From contig NZ_AP023396.1 of NCBI RefSeq assembly GCF_014466955.1, positions 7,192,001 through 7,256,000 of the forward strand: a DNA stretch of 64,000 nucleotides. Direction: 5' to 3'. Below are positions 57,026-64,000 of the stretch, piece by piece; the first letter of the stretch is position 1; each line of letters starts with the position of its first letter. The position numbers and the translations under genes are program-made. The DNA comes from Nocardia wallacei (GTDB lineage Bacteria > Actinomycetota > Actinomycetes > Mycobacteriales > Mycobacteriaceae). The notes under the pieces are model-generated. The model was given only the letters and a program-made list of their open reading frames with translations. It was not told where the DNA came from and searched no databases.

Positions 57026-58045
57026 TCAGGCGCTGGCCTCTCGCGCGGCGTAGGTCGAGGTGAGCACCCGCTCGAGCTCCTCGTTGAACTCGCGATAGGC
57101 CTCGACATTGCCCAGATGCCCTGTCGGCAGCACGGCCAGACGCTCGAAGCTGCCTGCGCCACGGAGCATTTCGACGATGCGCTGGGAGTGCACCAGCGGT
57201 GTCATATCGTCGAACTTGCCCGCCACGACGGTGGTCGGCACGGTGAGATTCGCCGCGCAGGCGCCGAGCGCCAGGTCGGCCAGCAGCCGCCCGAACCGCG
57301 CCCGCACGCTCGCCGGGCACGACCGCACGATGGACAACCCGAACTCGGCGATGTCGCCGGTGGACCCCAGGCTCATGATCTGCCGCCGGAAGATCCACTT
57401 CACCGGCGCGATGGGCGGGAACACGATCGGACTGCCCAGCCCGTGGCGGCCGAGGGCGACGGGCAGGGCCATCAACCCGCGGTTGTAGAGCGGCACCACG
57501 GTGGTCTCGGCGATCAGGTCGCCGGAGGCGGTGTTGGTCAGCACCACCGCCGCCGCGTGCCGCGCGACCTGCTCCGGATAGCGTCCGGCCCAGGCCTGGA
57601 TGGTCATGCCGCCGAGACTGTGGCCGACCAGTACCGCGCGGCGGCCGGGCCGCAGCGTCGCGGCGAGCACGGTGGCCAGGTCCTCGGCCAGCAGATCGGT
57701 GGTCAGCGGGCTGTCGCCCAGTTCGCTCTCGCCGTGCCCGCGCTGGTCGTAGGCGATCACGCGGTAGTCGCCGGCGAAGGCGTTGATCTGCGGGTTCCAG
57801 TATTCGATGCAGCACGTCCAGCCGTGCACCAGCACGATGACGTCGCCGTCGGCGGGACCGTAGGCGTGCACCCGCAGCCGGGTGCCGTCCGCGGTGGTCA
57901 CCGGCACGACCTCGACCGGCGCGGCCGGCGGGTTCAGCGCGGCGGTCCCGTAGACCCGGGTGCGCAGGTTGGCGCGATGCGCCCGCAGCAGAGCCCGGAC
58001 CCGGTCCGCGATCTCCGCCATCGGCGTAGGCAGCGTTGCCCGCAT
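57026..58045 (-). CDS. Alpha/beta hydrolase, paralogue 2
   Basis: 339 residues from ATG 58045 with AAAGGAG seven bases before. HGWTCCIEYWNPQINAFAGD, DQRGHGESE, elbow GHSLGG, acid in GKFDDMTP, His in LPTGHLGNVEA. Clearly paralogous to the 55731 protein along its full length. The leader before the ATG (ACACAAAGGAGTG) is also the same. Substrate unknown. Promoter and operator as for paralogue 1. Confidence 0.88.
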   Translation of the reverse strand: MRATLPTPMAEIADRVRALLRAHRANLRTRVYGTAALNPPAAPVEVVPVTTADGTRLRVHAYGPADGDVIVLVHGWTCCIEYWNPQINAFAGDYRVIAYDQRGHGESELGDSPLTTDLLAEDLATVLAATLRPGRRAVLVGHSLGGMTIQAWAGRYPEQVARHAAAVVLTNTASGDLIAETTVVPLYNRGLMALPVALGRHGLGSPIVFPPIAPVKWIFRRQIMSLGSTGDIAEFGLSIVRSCPASVRARFGRLLADLALGACAANLTVPTTVVAGKFDDMTPLVHSQRIVEMLRGAGSFERLAVLPTGHLGNVEAYREFNEELERVLTSTYAAREASA

Positions 58046-58097
58046 TGGAACACTCCTTTGTGTGTTACTGATAGCCACAGTAACCCGAAGGAGTGGG

Positions 58098-58115
58098 TGC
58101 TTGCTAGTGCAAGCG
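58098..58115. promoter_or_regulatory. Shared operator, site B (hydrolase paralogue 2)
   Basis: GCTTGCTAGTGCAAGC (58099-58114), the same core as site A, lies 54 bases before the ATG. On the minus strand GCAAGC, 16 bases, then TACTGT reproduce the site A promoter layout exactly, although the intervening 16 bases differ. That argues for selection on the site and not a simple copy. Confidence 0.78.
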
Positions 58116-58129
58116 GGGAAAGGCGGCCG

Positions 58130-58426
58130 CTACCAGCGCGGACCGCGCTGCACCTCGTCGACCTTCGGCCGCACGTCGGCCAGGTAGACGCCGGTGGCGA
58201 CCACGGCGATGATGCCGAGCAGGCCGACCGGGGTCCGAGCCAACAGCAGGAACGCCAGCGCGGCGACCAGGATGCCGACCCAGATCGGCTTGGTCAGCTT
58301 GTCGACGGCGGTGAACGCGTCCGGGCGCTGCCGGACCGCGTGGACCAGCGCAAAGATGGTCGCGCCCAGCGCAGCGAGCCACAACACCAACAGGATTGCA
58401 CCAGTCACGGAGTACACAGCTCCCAT
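58130..58426 (-). CDS. DUF2516 family membrane protein
   Basis: 98 residues with three hydrophobic stretches: GAILLVLWLAALGATIFALV, then KPIWVGILVAALAFLLLA, then LLGIIAVVATGVYLADVRP. Length and helix order fit the DUF2516 protein next to hbhA in mycobacteria (Rv0476 as I recall). Function unknown. Upstream on the same strand lies hbhA, separated by the 28-bp array. Confidence 0.85.
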   Translation of the reverse strand: MGAVYSVTGAILLVLWLAALGATIFALVHAVRQRPDAFTAVDKLTKPIWVGILVAALAFLLLARTPVGLLGIIAVVATGVYLADVRPKVDEVQRGPRW

Positions 58427-58447
58427 GATAGGGCCAACGCCCCCACA

Positions 58448-58733
58448 GACCAGGGGTCTGCGGGGGCGTCTCAGCGACCAGGGTCCGCGGGAGCGTCTCG
58501 AGCGACCGGAGGGCCCGCCGGACGTCTCGGGCGACCAGAAGCCCGCGGGACGTCTCGGGCGACCAGAAGCCCGCGGGACGTCTCGAGCGACCAGAAGCCC
58601 GCGGGACGTCTCGAGCGACCAGAGGCCGCAGGACGTCCAGAAGCCCGCGGGACGTCTCGAGCGACCGGAGGCCGCGGGACGTCTCGAGCGACCAGAAGCC
58701 CGCGGGACGTCTCGAGCGTCCGGAGGCCGCGCC
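58448..58733. repeat. 28-bp minisatellite, about ten units
   Basis: Units start at 58448, 58476, 58504, 58533, 58561, 58589, 58617, then a shortened one near 58636, then 58663, 58690 and 58718. The consensus is GACCAGAAGCCCGCGGG followed by ACGTCTCGAGC. Each unit contains CCCGCGGG, GACGTC and CTCGAG, three palindromes. It separates hbhA from the DUF2516 gene and ends within about ten bases of the hbhA stop. Confidence 0.93.
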
Positions 58734-59399
58734 CTACTTCTTGGCGGTGGTGGTCTTCTTGGCGGGCGCCTTCTTGGCCGGAGCCTTCTTGGCGGGCGCC
58801 TTCTTCGCCGCCTCGGTGGTCGGCGTGGGCTCGGTGGTCACCTGCACGACCTCGGCGTCGACCACGGGCTCGGCGGCCACGGGCTCGGCGGCGACCTTCT
58901 GCCCCAGCAGGCCGCGGGCCTGCTCGCTCACCTTGCCGAAGACGTCCTCGGCGCGGGTGGCGAGGTCGGTGTAGAGGCCCTCGACGCGGCCGAACTGCTC
59001 GTCGAAGCCGGTGTTCTCCGAACGCAGGCGGCCGACCGTCTCCTCACCGCGCTCGGCGAGATCGGCGTACAGGTCCAGCAGCTGGTGGTAGTACTGGTCG
59101 GCCAGGCGGCGCAGCTCCTCGGGAGTGAAGCGCTCGCGCAGCTCGGCGATGTCGTCGGGCAGCTCCGAGGGCAGTGCGGCGACCCGCTGGCGCAGCGCGT
59201 CGAGCTGCTCCTGGGCATCGGCCGGCAGGTTCGACAGGCGCTCGCGCGCCTCCTCGACCCGGCCGCTGACATCGGCGGTGGCGGCGCGCTCACGGACCTT
59301 CTCGACCAGGTCGTTCACGGCGGCGTACAACGCGTCGCCGGCACCGACCGTCGCGTAGAGCGGTCGCACGGTGGCTGTGGTGGCGTGGGATTCGGTCAT
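58734..59399 (-). CDS. hbhA: Heparin-binding hemagglutinin-like protein (HbhA)
   Basis: 221 residues. Long coiled-coil helix from about 20 to 165 (RERAATADVSGRVEEARERL, ELRERFTPEELRRLADQYYH), a Pro/Glu linker, then the Lys-rich tail KKAPAKKAPAKKAPAKK. In mycobacteria the tail binds glycosaminoglycans and the protein also affects lipid storage; no signal peptide, as known for the family. ATGA overlap with the XRE regulator stop, so they are cotranslated. Downstream is the 28-bp array. Confidence 0.9.
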   Translation of the reverse strand: MTESHATTATVRPLYATVGAGDALYAAVNDLVEKVRERAATADVSGRVEEARERLSNLPADAQEQLDALRQRVAALPSELPDDIAELRERFTPEELRRLADQYYHQLLDLYADLAERGEETVGRLRSENTGFDEQFGRVEGLYTDLATRAEDVFGKVSEQARGLLGQKVAAEPVAAEPVVDAEVVQVTTEPTPTTEAAKKAPAKKAPAKKAPAKKTTTAKK

Positions 59400-59905
59400 G
59401 ATGTCTCGTTCTCCTGGCGTGGCGGAACTTCGATAGTGCTGCCATCGGTGGCGTGATGCGGAACCTCGTTGTCCCCTCCGACGTCGTTCCCCGCGTTTTC
59501 CCGGCGGAACGATTCGTAGATGTCCAGCAGCACCTGCTTCTGCCGTTCGGTGATCACCGTGTCGGCCAGCAGGGCGTCCCGGACCGGGCTCGACGGCCTC
59601 TGTTCGAGGTAGCCGGCCCGCACGTACAAGACCTCCGAGGAGACCCGCAGACCCTTCGCGATCTGCGCGAGCACCTCGGCGGACGGGTTGCGCAATCCGC
59701 GCTCGATCTGACTGAGATACGGATTGCTCACCCCCGCCAGTTGTGCGAGCTGACGCAGCGAGACCTGCGCGGCCTCTCGCTGCGACCGGATGAAGCCTCC
59801 GATGTCGTGTGCCGCGTTGACGACGCGGCCCACCCGTTCTCCGGCCGCAGACGTCTCTGCGGATTCCCCGGTGTTCTGGTCGGAAACCTCGGGCTCCTGT
59901 GCCAT
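59396..59905 (-). CDS. XRE-type transcriptional regulator (Rv0474-like)
   Basis: 169 residues from ATG 59905 (GGAAGG six bases before). HTH: GGFIRSQREAAQVSLRQLAQ, then LAGVSNPYLSQIERGLRNPS (about 36-75). The C-terminal part (ADTVITERQKQVLLDIYESF) is a family-specific helix, then an acidic polar tail. The gene precedes hbhA and overlaps it by four bases. Its promoter contains a large palindrome built from the half-sites found before both hydrolases, so it probably regulates itself and them. Confidence 0.88.
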   Translation of the reverse strand: MAQEPEVSDQNTGESAETSAAGERVGRVVNAAHDIGGFIRSQREAAQVSLRQLAQLAGVSNPYLSQIERGLRNPSAEVLAQIAKGLRVSSEVLYVRAGYLEQRPSSPVRDALLADTVITERQKQVLLDIYESFRRENAGNDVGGDNEVPHHATDGSTIEVPPRQENETS

Positions 59906-59933
59906 CACTCACCTTCCGGCGGTTGTACGGTCG

Positions 59934-59979
59934 ATTCTAAAACAGGGTGCTAACTCTTGCAAGCACTCTTGCTAGCACC
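59934..59979 (-). promoter_or_regulatory. Promoter and operator of the XRE regulator (site C)
   Basis: A good promoter on the minus strand: TTGCAA (59962-59957), 17 bases, TAGAAT (59939-59934). Covering the -35 is a 34-bp element with outer arms GGTGCTA and TAGCACC (59979-59973, 59952-59946) and, inside, GCAAGAGT twice in direct orientation 12 bases apart, the first forming GCAAG-AGTG-CTTGC. The core CTAGCAAG is shared with sites A and B. Confidence 0.75.
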
Positions 59980-59989
59980 GGCACGCCGG

Positions 59990-61396
59990 CTATGCCGACC
60001 AGCCCGGGAACAACGCGTGGGAAATGGCGTAGATCGCCAGGCCCGCCAGCGATCCGACGACCGTTCCGTTGATCCGGATGAATTGCAGATCGCGCCCGGC
60101 CTGCAATTCGATCTTGCGACTCGCCTCGTCGGCGTCCCACCGGGCAACCGTATCGCTGATCAGCGTCGCGATCTCGGCGCCGTAGTTGGAAACCAGGTAT
60201 CGCACACCACGTTCCACCCAGGAGTCCACCCTTTCCCGCAGCGGCGGCTCGTCCACCAGCCGCTGCCCCAATTGCTGCACGTTCTCGGTGATCTTGCGGC
60301 GCAGCGTGCTGTGCGGGTCGTCGGCGGATTCCAAGATCATCCGTTTGGCCGCCCGCCAGGTGGCGCGGGCCATTCCGGTGATCTCCTCGCGGCCCATGAT
60401 CTCCGCCTTCACCCGCTCGGCCTTGGCGATCATGGCCTCGTCGTACTGCAGATCGTTCGCGAACTCCTCGAGGAACCGATTCGCCGCCGATCGCACCTCG
60501 TGCTCCGGGTCCGAGCGAATCTTCCAGGTGAATTCCACCAATTCGCGATAAATTCTCTCCGACAACAGCACATTGACGAATTTCGGCGCCCACGACGGCG
60601 CGTCGCGCATCACGATCCGGTCCAGGGTCTCCTGGCTGCCCAACGCCCACTGGTGCGCGCGCTCGGCGAGCAGATCCAGTAGCGGCGCCTGCCGGTTGTC
60701 GGCCAGCAATTCCGAGAGCACGCGCCCGATCGGTGGACCCCACTGCGGTTCGGCGATGCGTTTGACGATGGTGTTGTCGATGATCTGCTCGACGTCCTCG
60801 TCCCGCAGCGCGCCGATGATCGCGCGCAGAATCGTCGACGACTCCTCCGACACGCGGGCGGCGTGATCGGCGTCGGCCATCCAGCGTCCCAGTCGCAGCG
60901 AGAACTGAGCCGAATTCACCTTCTCCGCCACCGTGTCCGGCGACAGGAAATTGGTCCGCACGAAATCGCCCAGGCTGGTGCCGAGCTGATCCTTCTTCTT
61001 GCGGATGATCGCGGTGTGCGGAATCGGCAGGCCGAGCGGATGCCGGAACAGCGCCGTCACCGCGAACCAGTCGGCCAGCGCGCCGACCATGCCCGCCTCC
61101 GACGCCGCGCGCACATAGCCGACCCACGACCCGCCACCGCCGCGCGAGCCGAGCCAGCAACAGAACAGATAGACCAGCGTGGCGGCGACCAGGAAGCCGG
61201 TCGCCACGATCTTCATCCGGCGCAGATCGCGCTTCTTGCCGGACTCGTCCATCAGATCCGCGAACGACGACGGCCCGCGGGCACCGGCTGTGTTGTTTCC
61301 CACGTTGTTCCCCACTCCGGCAGCGGGTTCGACGGCCGTGTCCGACTCCGCGCCGACGATGGACGCACTGCTGGCAGATCGCTCCATATTTCCCAT
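59990..61396 (-). CDS. DUF445 family membrane protein
   Basis: 468 residues from ATG 61396. Helix near VATGFLVAATLVYLFCCWLG, the conserved GMVGALADWFAVTALFRHPL shortly after, and a last helix with SLAGLAIYAISHALFP at the C-terminus. A long amphipathic middle with the repeated pattern of DUF445 lies between. In mycobacteria the same gene lies between the TetR and XRE genes (Rv0473). Function unknown; probably a peripheral membrane scaffold. Confidence 0.88.
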   Translation of the reverse strand: MGNMERSASSASIVGAESDTAVEPAAGVGNNVGNNTAGARGPSSFADLMDESGKKRDLRRMKIVATGFLVAATLVYLFCCWLGSRGGGGSWVGYVRAASEAGMVGALADWFAVTALFRHPLGLPIPHTAIIRKKKDQLGTSLGDFVRTNFLSPDTVAEKVNSAQFSLRLGRWMADADHAARVSEESSTILRAIIGALRDEDVEQIIDNTIVKRIAEPQWGPPIGRVLSELLADNRQAPLLDLLAERAHQWALGSQETLDRIVMRDAPSWAPKFVNVLLSERIYRELVEFTWKIRSDPEHEVRSAANRFLEEFANDLQYDEAMIAKAERVKAEIMGREEITGMARATWRAAKRMILESADDPHSTLRRKITENVQQLGQRLVDEPPLRERVDSWVERGVRYLVSNYGAEIATLISDTVARWDADEASRKIELQAGRDLQFIRINGTVVGSLAGLAIYAISHALFPGWSA

Positions 61397-61546
61397 TCTG
61401 GTCGCAGCGCCGCACCTGCCCGGTGAGACCCGCCCACCCCTACCCGCCGCGCCACCGCGACCGGGGGTCCGCACCGAAGACCGGACGTGTGCGTTGGCGA
61501 GGATTTAAGCTGGAGTCGCCCAGTACCGCCCACCAAGGAGTACATC

Positions 61547-62305
61547 CTGTCCACCGAAGAACTCGTCGAGGTCGGCAAGCGCGCCACCGGAACGACCGCG
61601 GCACGTAAAGGGGCGGCTCCCGCACGCGCGGGCCGGGTGGACGGGCGCAAGAAGCGCTGGCATCAACACAAGATCGACCGTCGCGAGGAACTGGTCGACG
61701 GCACGCTGGCCGCGATCCGCAAACGCGGCGGCGAGGTCGGCATGGACGAGATCGCCGCCGAGATCGGCGTCTCGAAAACCGTCCTCTACCGGTACTTCTC
61801 GGATAAGAGCGACCTGACCCGCGCGACCATGGAGCGATTCATCGAGACCACCCTGATGCCGCGTATCTACGAGGCCATCAGCGACGATCTCGACGAGTAC
61901 GAGCTGGTGCGCAACACCCTCGCCGCCTACGTGCACACCGTCGACGCCGATACCGACGTGTACCGGTTCATCATGGGCAACGGCTCCACCACCGACAAGT
62001 CCACGCTCGCCGACTTCGAGAAGCTGTTCGCCGACGTGGTGGCCGCGGTGCTGCTGGACAAGGCGTTCGACCGCGGCATCGAGACCGAGGGCGTCCAGCT
62101 CTACGCGTACGTGCTGGTCGGCGGCGTCCAGCTGGCGACCGACTGGTGGATCACCAACCGCACCATGAGCGCCGACATGATGCTCGACCACATGACGATG
62201 ATGGCCTGGAGCGCCATCGAGGGCATGGTGCGCGCGAGCGGTTCCCCGGCGAAGTTCAACGCCGCCCCGCACCACCTCCCGGAGCCCGGCGAAGCCGCGG
62301 AATAG
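61547..62305 (+). CDS. TetR family transcriptional regulator (Rv0472c-like)
   Basis: 252 residues if it starts at CTG 61547, which has AAGGAG six bases upstream; no ATG, GTG or TTG fits as well, and a GTG at 61487 would need an unconserved-looking N-terminus. HTH: GGEVGMDEIAAEIGVSKTVL and YRYFSDKSDLTRATMERFIE (about 70-105), preceded by an Ala/Arg-rich arm. The C-terminal helical domain binds an unknown ligand; mycobacterial homologues act on lipid or fatty acid genes. Divergent from the DUF445 gene. Confidence 0.85.
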   Translation: MSTEELVEVGKRATGTTAARKGAAPARAGRVDGRKKRWHQHKIDRREELVDGTLAAIRKRGGEVGMDEIAAEIGVSKTVLYRYFSDKSDLTRATMERFIETTLMPRIYEAISDDLDEYELVRNTLAAYVHTVDADTDVYRFIMGNGSTTDKSTLADFEKLFADVVAAVLLDKAFDRGIETEGVQLYAYVLVGGVQLATDWWITNRTMSADMMLDHMTMMAWSAIEGMVRASGSPAKFNAAPHHLPEPGEAAE

Positions 62306-62433
62306 CCGGGCCGCCCACGTCCCCGGCCCCGGTCGCCGACGGCTGGGCCGGACCGTGCCGCGTTGGCTAGTCTGATGATCGGCAGGGGACGGGACGGTCG
62401 CGTCCGCCGTGCGTCGGCACCAACGGAGGTTCA

Positions 62434-63873
62434 ATGGCGAAAGAGCTGCCGACGTCCAGATTCGCCCGGGGGACGAAACTGGGCGTGGCCGTGGCCGGCA
62501 ACGTCATTCGCGCGCAGCGCACCCGCCGATCCATGCGCGGCCGCTCGGAGGCGGTGCGGGCGCGGATGGCCGAGGAGTCGATGCTGCGCGCGACCGAGCA
62601 GATGGTGATGGTGCTGGGCACCATGAAGGGCGTCGCCATGAAGCTCGGTCAGATGCTGTCCGTGCTGGATCTGGACCTGGTGCCGCCCGAGCATCGCGAA
62701 CGCTTCCAGAAGCGGCTGGCCGTGCTGCGCGACAGCGCGCCCAACGTGTCCTTCGACACCATGCGCGCGGTGATCGAGGAGGACTACGGCCGCCCGCTGG
62801 CGGAGACCTTCGCCGAGTTCGAGCCGGAGCCGATCGCGGCCGCCTCGATCGGCCAGGTGTACCGGGCCCGGCTGCACGACGGCCGCCGGGTCGCGGTGAA
62901 GGTGCAGTACCCCGGCATCGACGTGGCGGTGCGCGCGGATCTGAAGAATCTGGCGATGTTCCGGCGCGTGCTGCAGTCGGCGATGCCGTGGGTGACGCCC
63001 GCGGTGCTCGACGAGCTGCGGCTGAATCTGGAGAGCGAACTCGACTACGTCGCCGAGGCGAATACCCAACGCCAGATCGCCGACCTGTACGCCGACCATC
63101 CGTTCATCGTGGTCCCGGCCACCATGCCGGAGCTGTCGAGCACCCGCGTGCTGGTGAGCGAGTACTTCCCCGGGCGCGGCTTCGAGGAGATCCGCGGGCT
63201 GCCCGCGGCCGAGCGAAACCGGGTGGGCGAGATCATCTATCGGTTCTACGTGGGCTCACTGTTCACCTTCAACGAGTTCTGCGGCGACCCGCACCCGGGC
63301 AATCTGCTGCTGGGCGAGGACGGCCGGGTGGCGTTCCTGGACTTCGGCCTGTTCAACCGGATGGACCCCAAGCACGTGCAGGCCGAGATCGCCGGGATCC
63401 GCGCCGCGGCCGAGGACCGCGCGGAAGACCTGTGGCAGATCATGATCGACCGCGGCGTCATCGACGCGCCCGAGGAGGTCACGCCGGAGGAATGCCTGGA
63501 ATACGTGCTCGCCGCGTGCGAGTGGGCGGTGCTGGACGAGGAGCTGACCATCACCCCCGAACTGGCCAGCGGCGCGTTCGTGCTGGCCGTGGACCCGCGA
63601 GCGGGTGAGTACGCCGGGATGAAGCAGCAGAACCTGCCGCCGGAGCACCTGTTCTCCCGCCGCGCGGACTTCCTCACCTTCGGCGTGCTGGGCCAGTTGG
63701 AGGCGACCGCCAACTGGCACCGCATCGCCCGCGAATGGCTCTACGGCGATCCGCCGGTCACCGAACTGGGCAAGCTGCACCACGCCTGGCTCGCGCAGCG
63801 ACCCGATCTCGTCACCCGGACCACCGCACCAGAGCGCAAGCAGACCACCGGGAAACGACGCAAAAAAGCGTGA
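62434..63873 (+). CDS. ABC1/ADCK (UbiB-like) kinase family protein
   Basis: 479 residues. ABC1 signature: MKGVAMKLGQMLSVLDLDLV (KxGQ motif), PIAAASIGQVYRARLHDGRR (Ala-rich loop), VAVKVQYPGID (VAIK-type Lys), FCGDPHPGNLL (the HP-N region) and FLDFGLF (DFG). Proteins of this kind support lipid-quinone or isoprenoid metabolism as atypical kinases. A Lys/Arg tail ends it. The next gene follows 17 bases later. Confidence 0.9.
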   Translation: MAKELPTSRFARGTKLGVAVAGNVIRAQRTRRSMRGRSEAVRARMAEESMLRATEQMVMVLGTMKGVAMKLGQMLSVLDLDLVPPEHRERFQKRLAVLRDSAPNVSFDTMRAVIEEDYGRPLAETFAEFEPEPIAAASIGQVYRARLHDGRRVAVKVQYPGIDVAVRADLKNLAMFRRVLQSAMPWVTPAVLDELRLNLESELDYVAEANTQRQIADLYADHPFIVVPATMPELSSTRVLVSEYFPGRGFEEIRGLPAAERNRVGEIIYRFYVGSLFTFNEFCGDPHPGNLLLGEDGRVAFLDFGLFNRMDPKHVQAEIAGIRAAAEDRAEDLWQIMIDRGVIDAPEEVTPEECLEYVLAACEWAVLDEELTITPELASGAFVLAVDPRAGEYAGMKQQNLPPEHLFSRRADFLTFGVLGQLEATANWHRIAREWLYGDPPVTELGKLHHAWLAQRPDLVTRTTAPERKQTTGKRRKKA

Positions 63874-63889
63874 ACAGATGGGAAACTCC

Positions 63890-64000
63890 ATGGCAGACAG
63901 GGAATTCGATCTCGTGCTGTTCGGCGCGACCGGTTTCGTCGGCAGGCTCACCGCCGAATACCTGGCGGGCGCCGCACCGGCCGGGGCCCGGATCGCCCTG
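63890..64000 (+). CDS. Saccharopine dehydrogenase-like / trans-acting enoyl reductase-type protein (partial)
   Basis: Only the first 37 codons are in the window: MADREFDLVLFGATGFVGRL then TAEYLAG. The Rossmann loop VLFGATGFVG followed by LTAEYLA is typical of the actinobacterial family that includes the phthiocerol/mycolate trans-acting enoyl reductase. An in-frame ATG at 63878 is an alternative start. The 3' end is outside the window, so the assignment rests on the N-terminus alone. Confidence 0.65.
   Translation, partial: MADREFDLVLFGATGFVGRLTAEYLAGAAPAGARIAL

Noticed and set aside
58734..59912. A 392-residue fusion of the XRE gene region and hbhA
   Set aside because: The N-terminal part is a frame-shifted reading of the XRE gene. 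HbhA begins at ATG 59399, overlapping the XRE stop.

Overview
The window is a high-GC actinobacterial chromosome segment, most likely from Nocardia or a close relative. The evidence is the GC-rich codon use, mshA (mycothiol), senX3-regX3, an hbhA-like gene, the small ribosomal protein bS22, and gene order. From memory of M. tuberculosis, the order runs (in reverse) like the core block from about Rv0472c to Rv0529. Genes usually absent from that block (rex, secreted hydrolases, small secreted proteins, tandem repeats, toxin remnants) are inserted between the core genes. No tRNA, rRNA, insertion sequence, prophage or CRISPR array was seen.

Layout. 1-3.3 kb: oxidoreductase, a YGSNL protein, a PadR regulator with a DDN-type protein, and a HIT protein. 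3.3-3.9 kb: a small scar made of a broken vapBC pair between two copies of the ccsB 3' end. 3.8-10.1 kb: a minus-strand cytochrome c maturation operon (hemL, phosphatase, TlpA-like, ccdA, resB, ccsB). 10.3-13.6 kb: small secreted and membrane proteins and hemB. 13.7-14.4 kb: a small gene behind a LexA-like box, then a hairpin and a 17-bp tandem repeat. 14.4-19.9 kb: rex-hemA-hemC-hemD with a Rex operator in front, and a glutaredoxin-like gene. 20-30.4 kb: HAD phosphatase, acyltransferase, atypical SDR, bS22, excisionase-like HTH, proC, thioesterase, TIM-barrel protein, a membrane protein with a very long Gly/Asn/Tyr-rich region, and ppx. 30.5-34.4 kb: Cys-rich protein, flavin reductase, secreted protein, regX3/senX3. 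34.7-40.8 kb: a methyltransferase behind an IdeR-like box, and two paralogous secreted CocE-type hydrolases flanking a truncated polymorphic-toxin tail with a candidate immunity gene. 41.1-50 kb: gpmA, KOW protein, DUF4287, ROK, YbjN, mshA, hydrolase, SDR, an L,D-transpeptidase lipoprotein, murB. 50-55.7 kb: two DUF2505 proteins, methyltransferase, AbiEi-like protein, DUF2993, deoC, GNAT, purU. 55.7-62.3 kb: two paralogous alpha/beta hydrolases, DUF2516, hbhA, an XRE regulator, DUF445, a TetR regulator. 62.4-64 kb: an ABC1 kinase and the start of an enoyl-reductase-like gene.

How the genes work together. Rex, hemACD, hemB, hemL and the cytochrome c maturation genes link NADH redox state to heme and cytochrome supply. 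The XRE regulator near 59.4 kb carries in its own promoter an inverted-repeat site built from the same half-sites found in the promoters of both alpha/beta hydrolases, which suggests a small local regulon. Thirteen gene pairs overlap by exactly four bases (ATGA or GTGA), so translational coupling is widespread. Three unrelated minisatellites, each about 290 bp long, all begin at the stop codon of a minus-strand gene.
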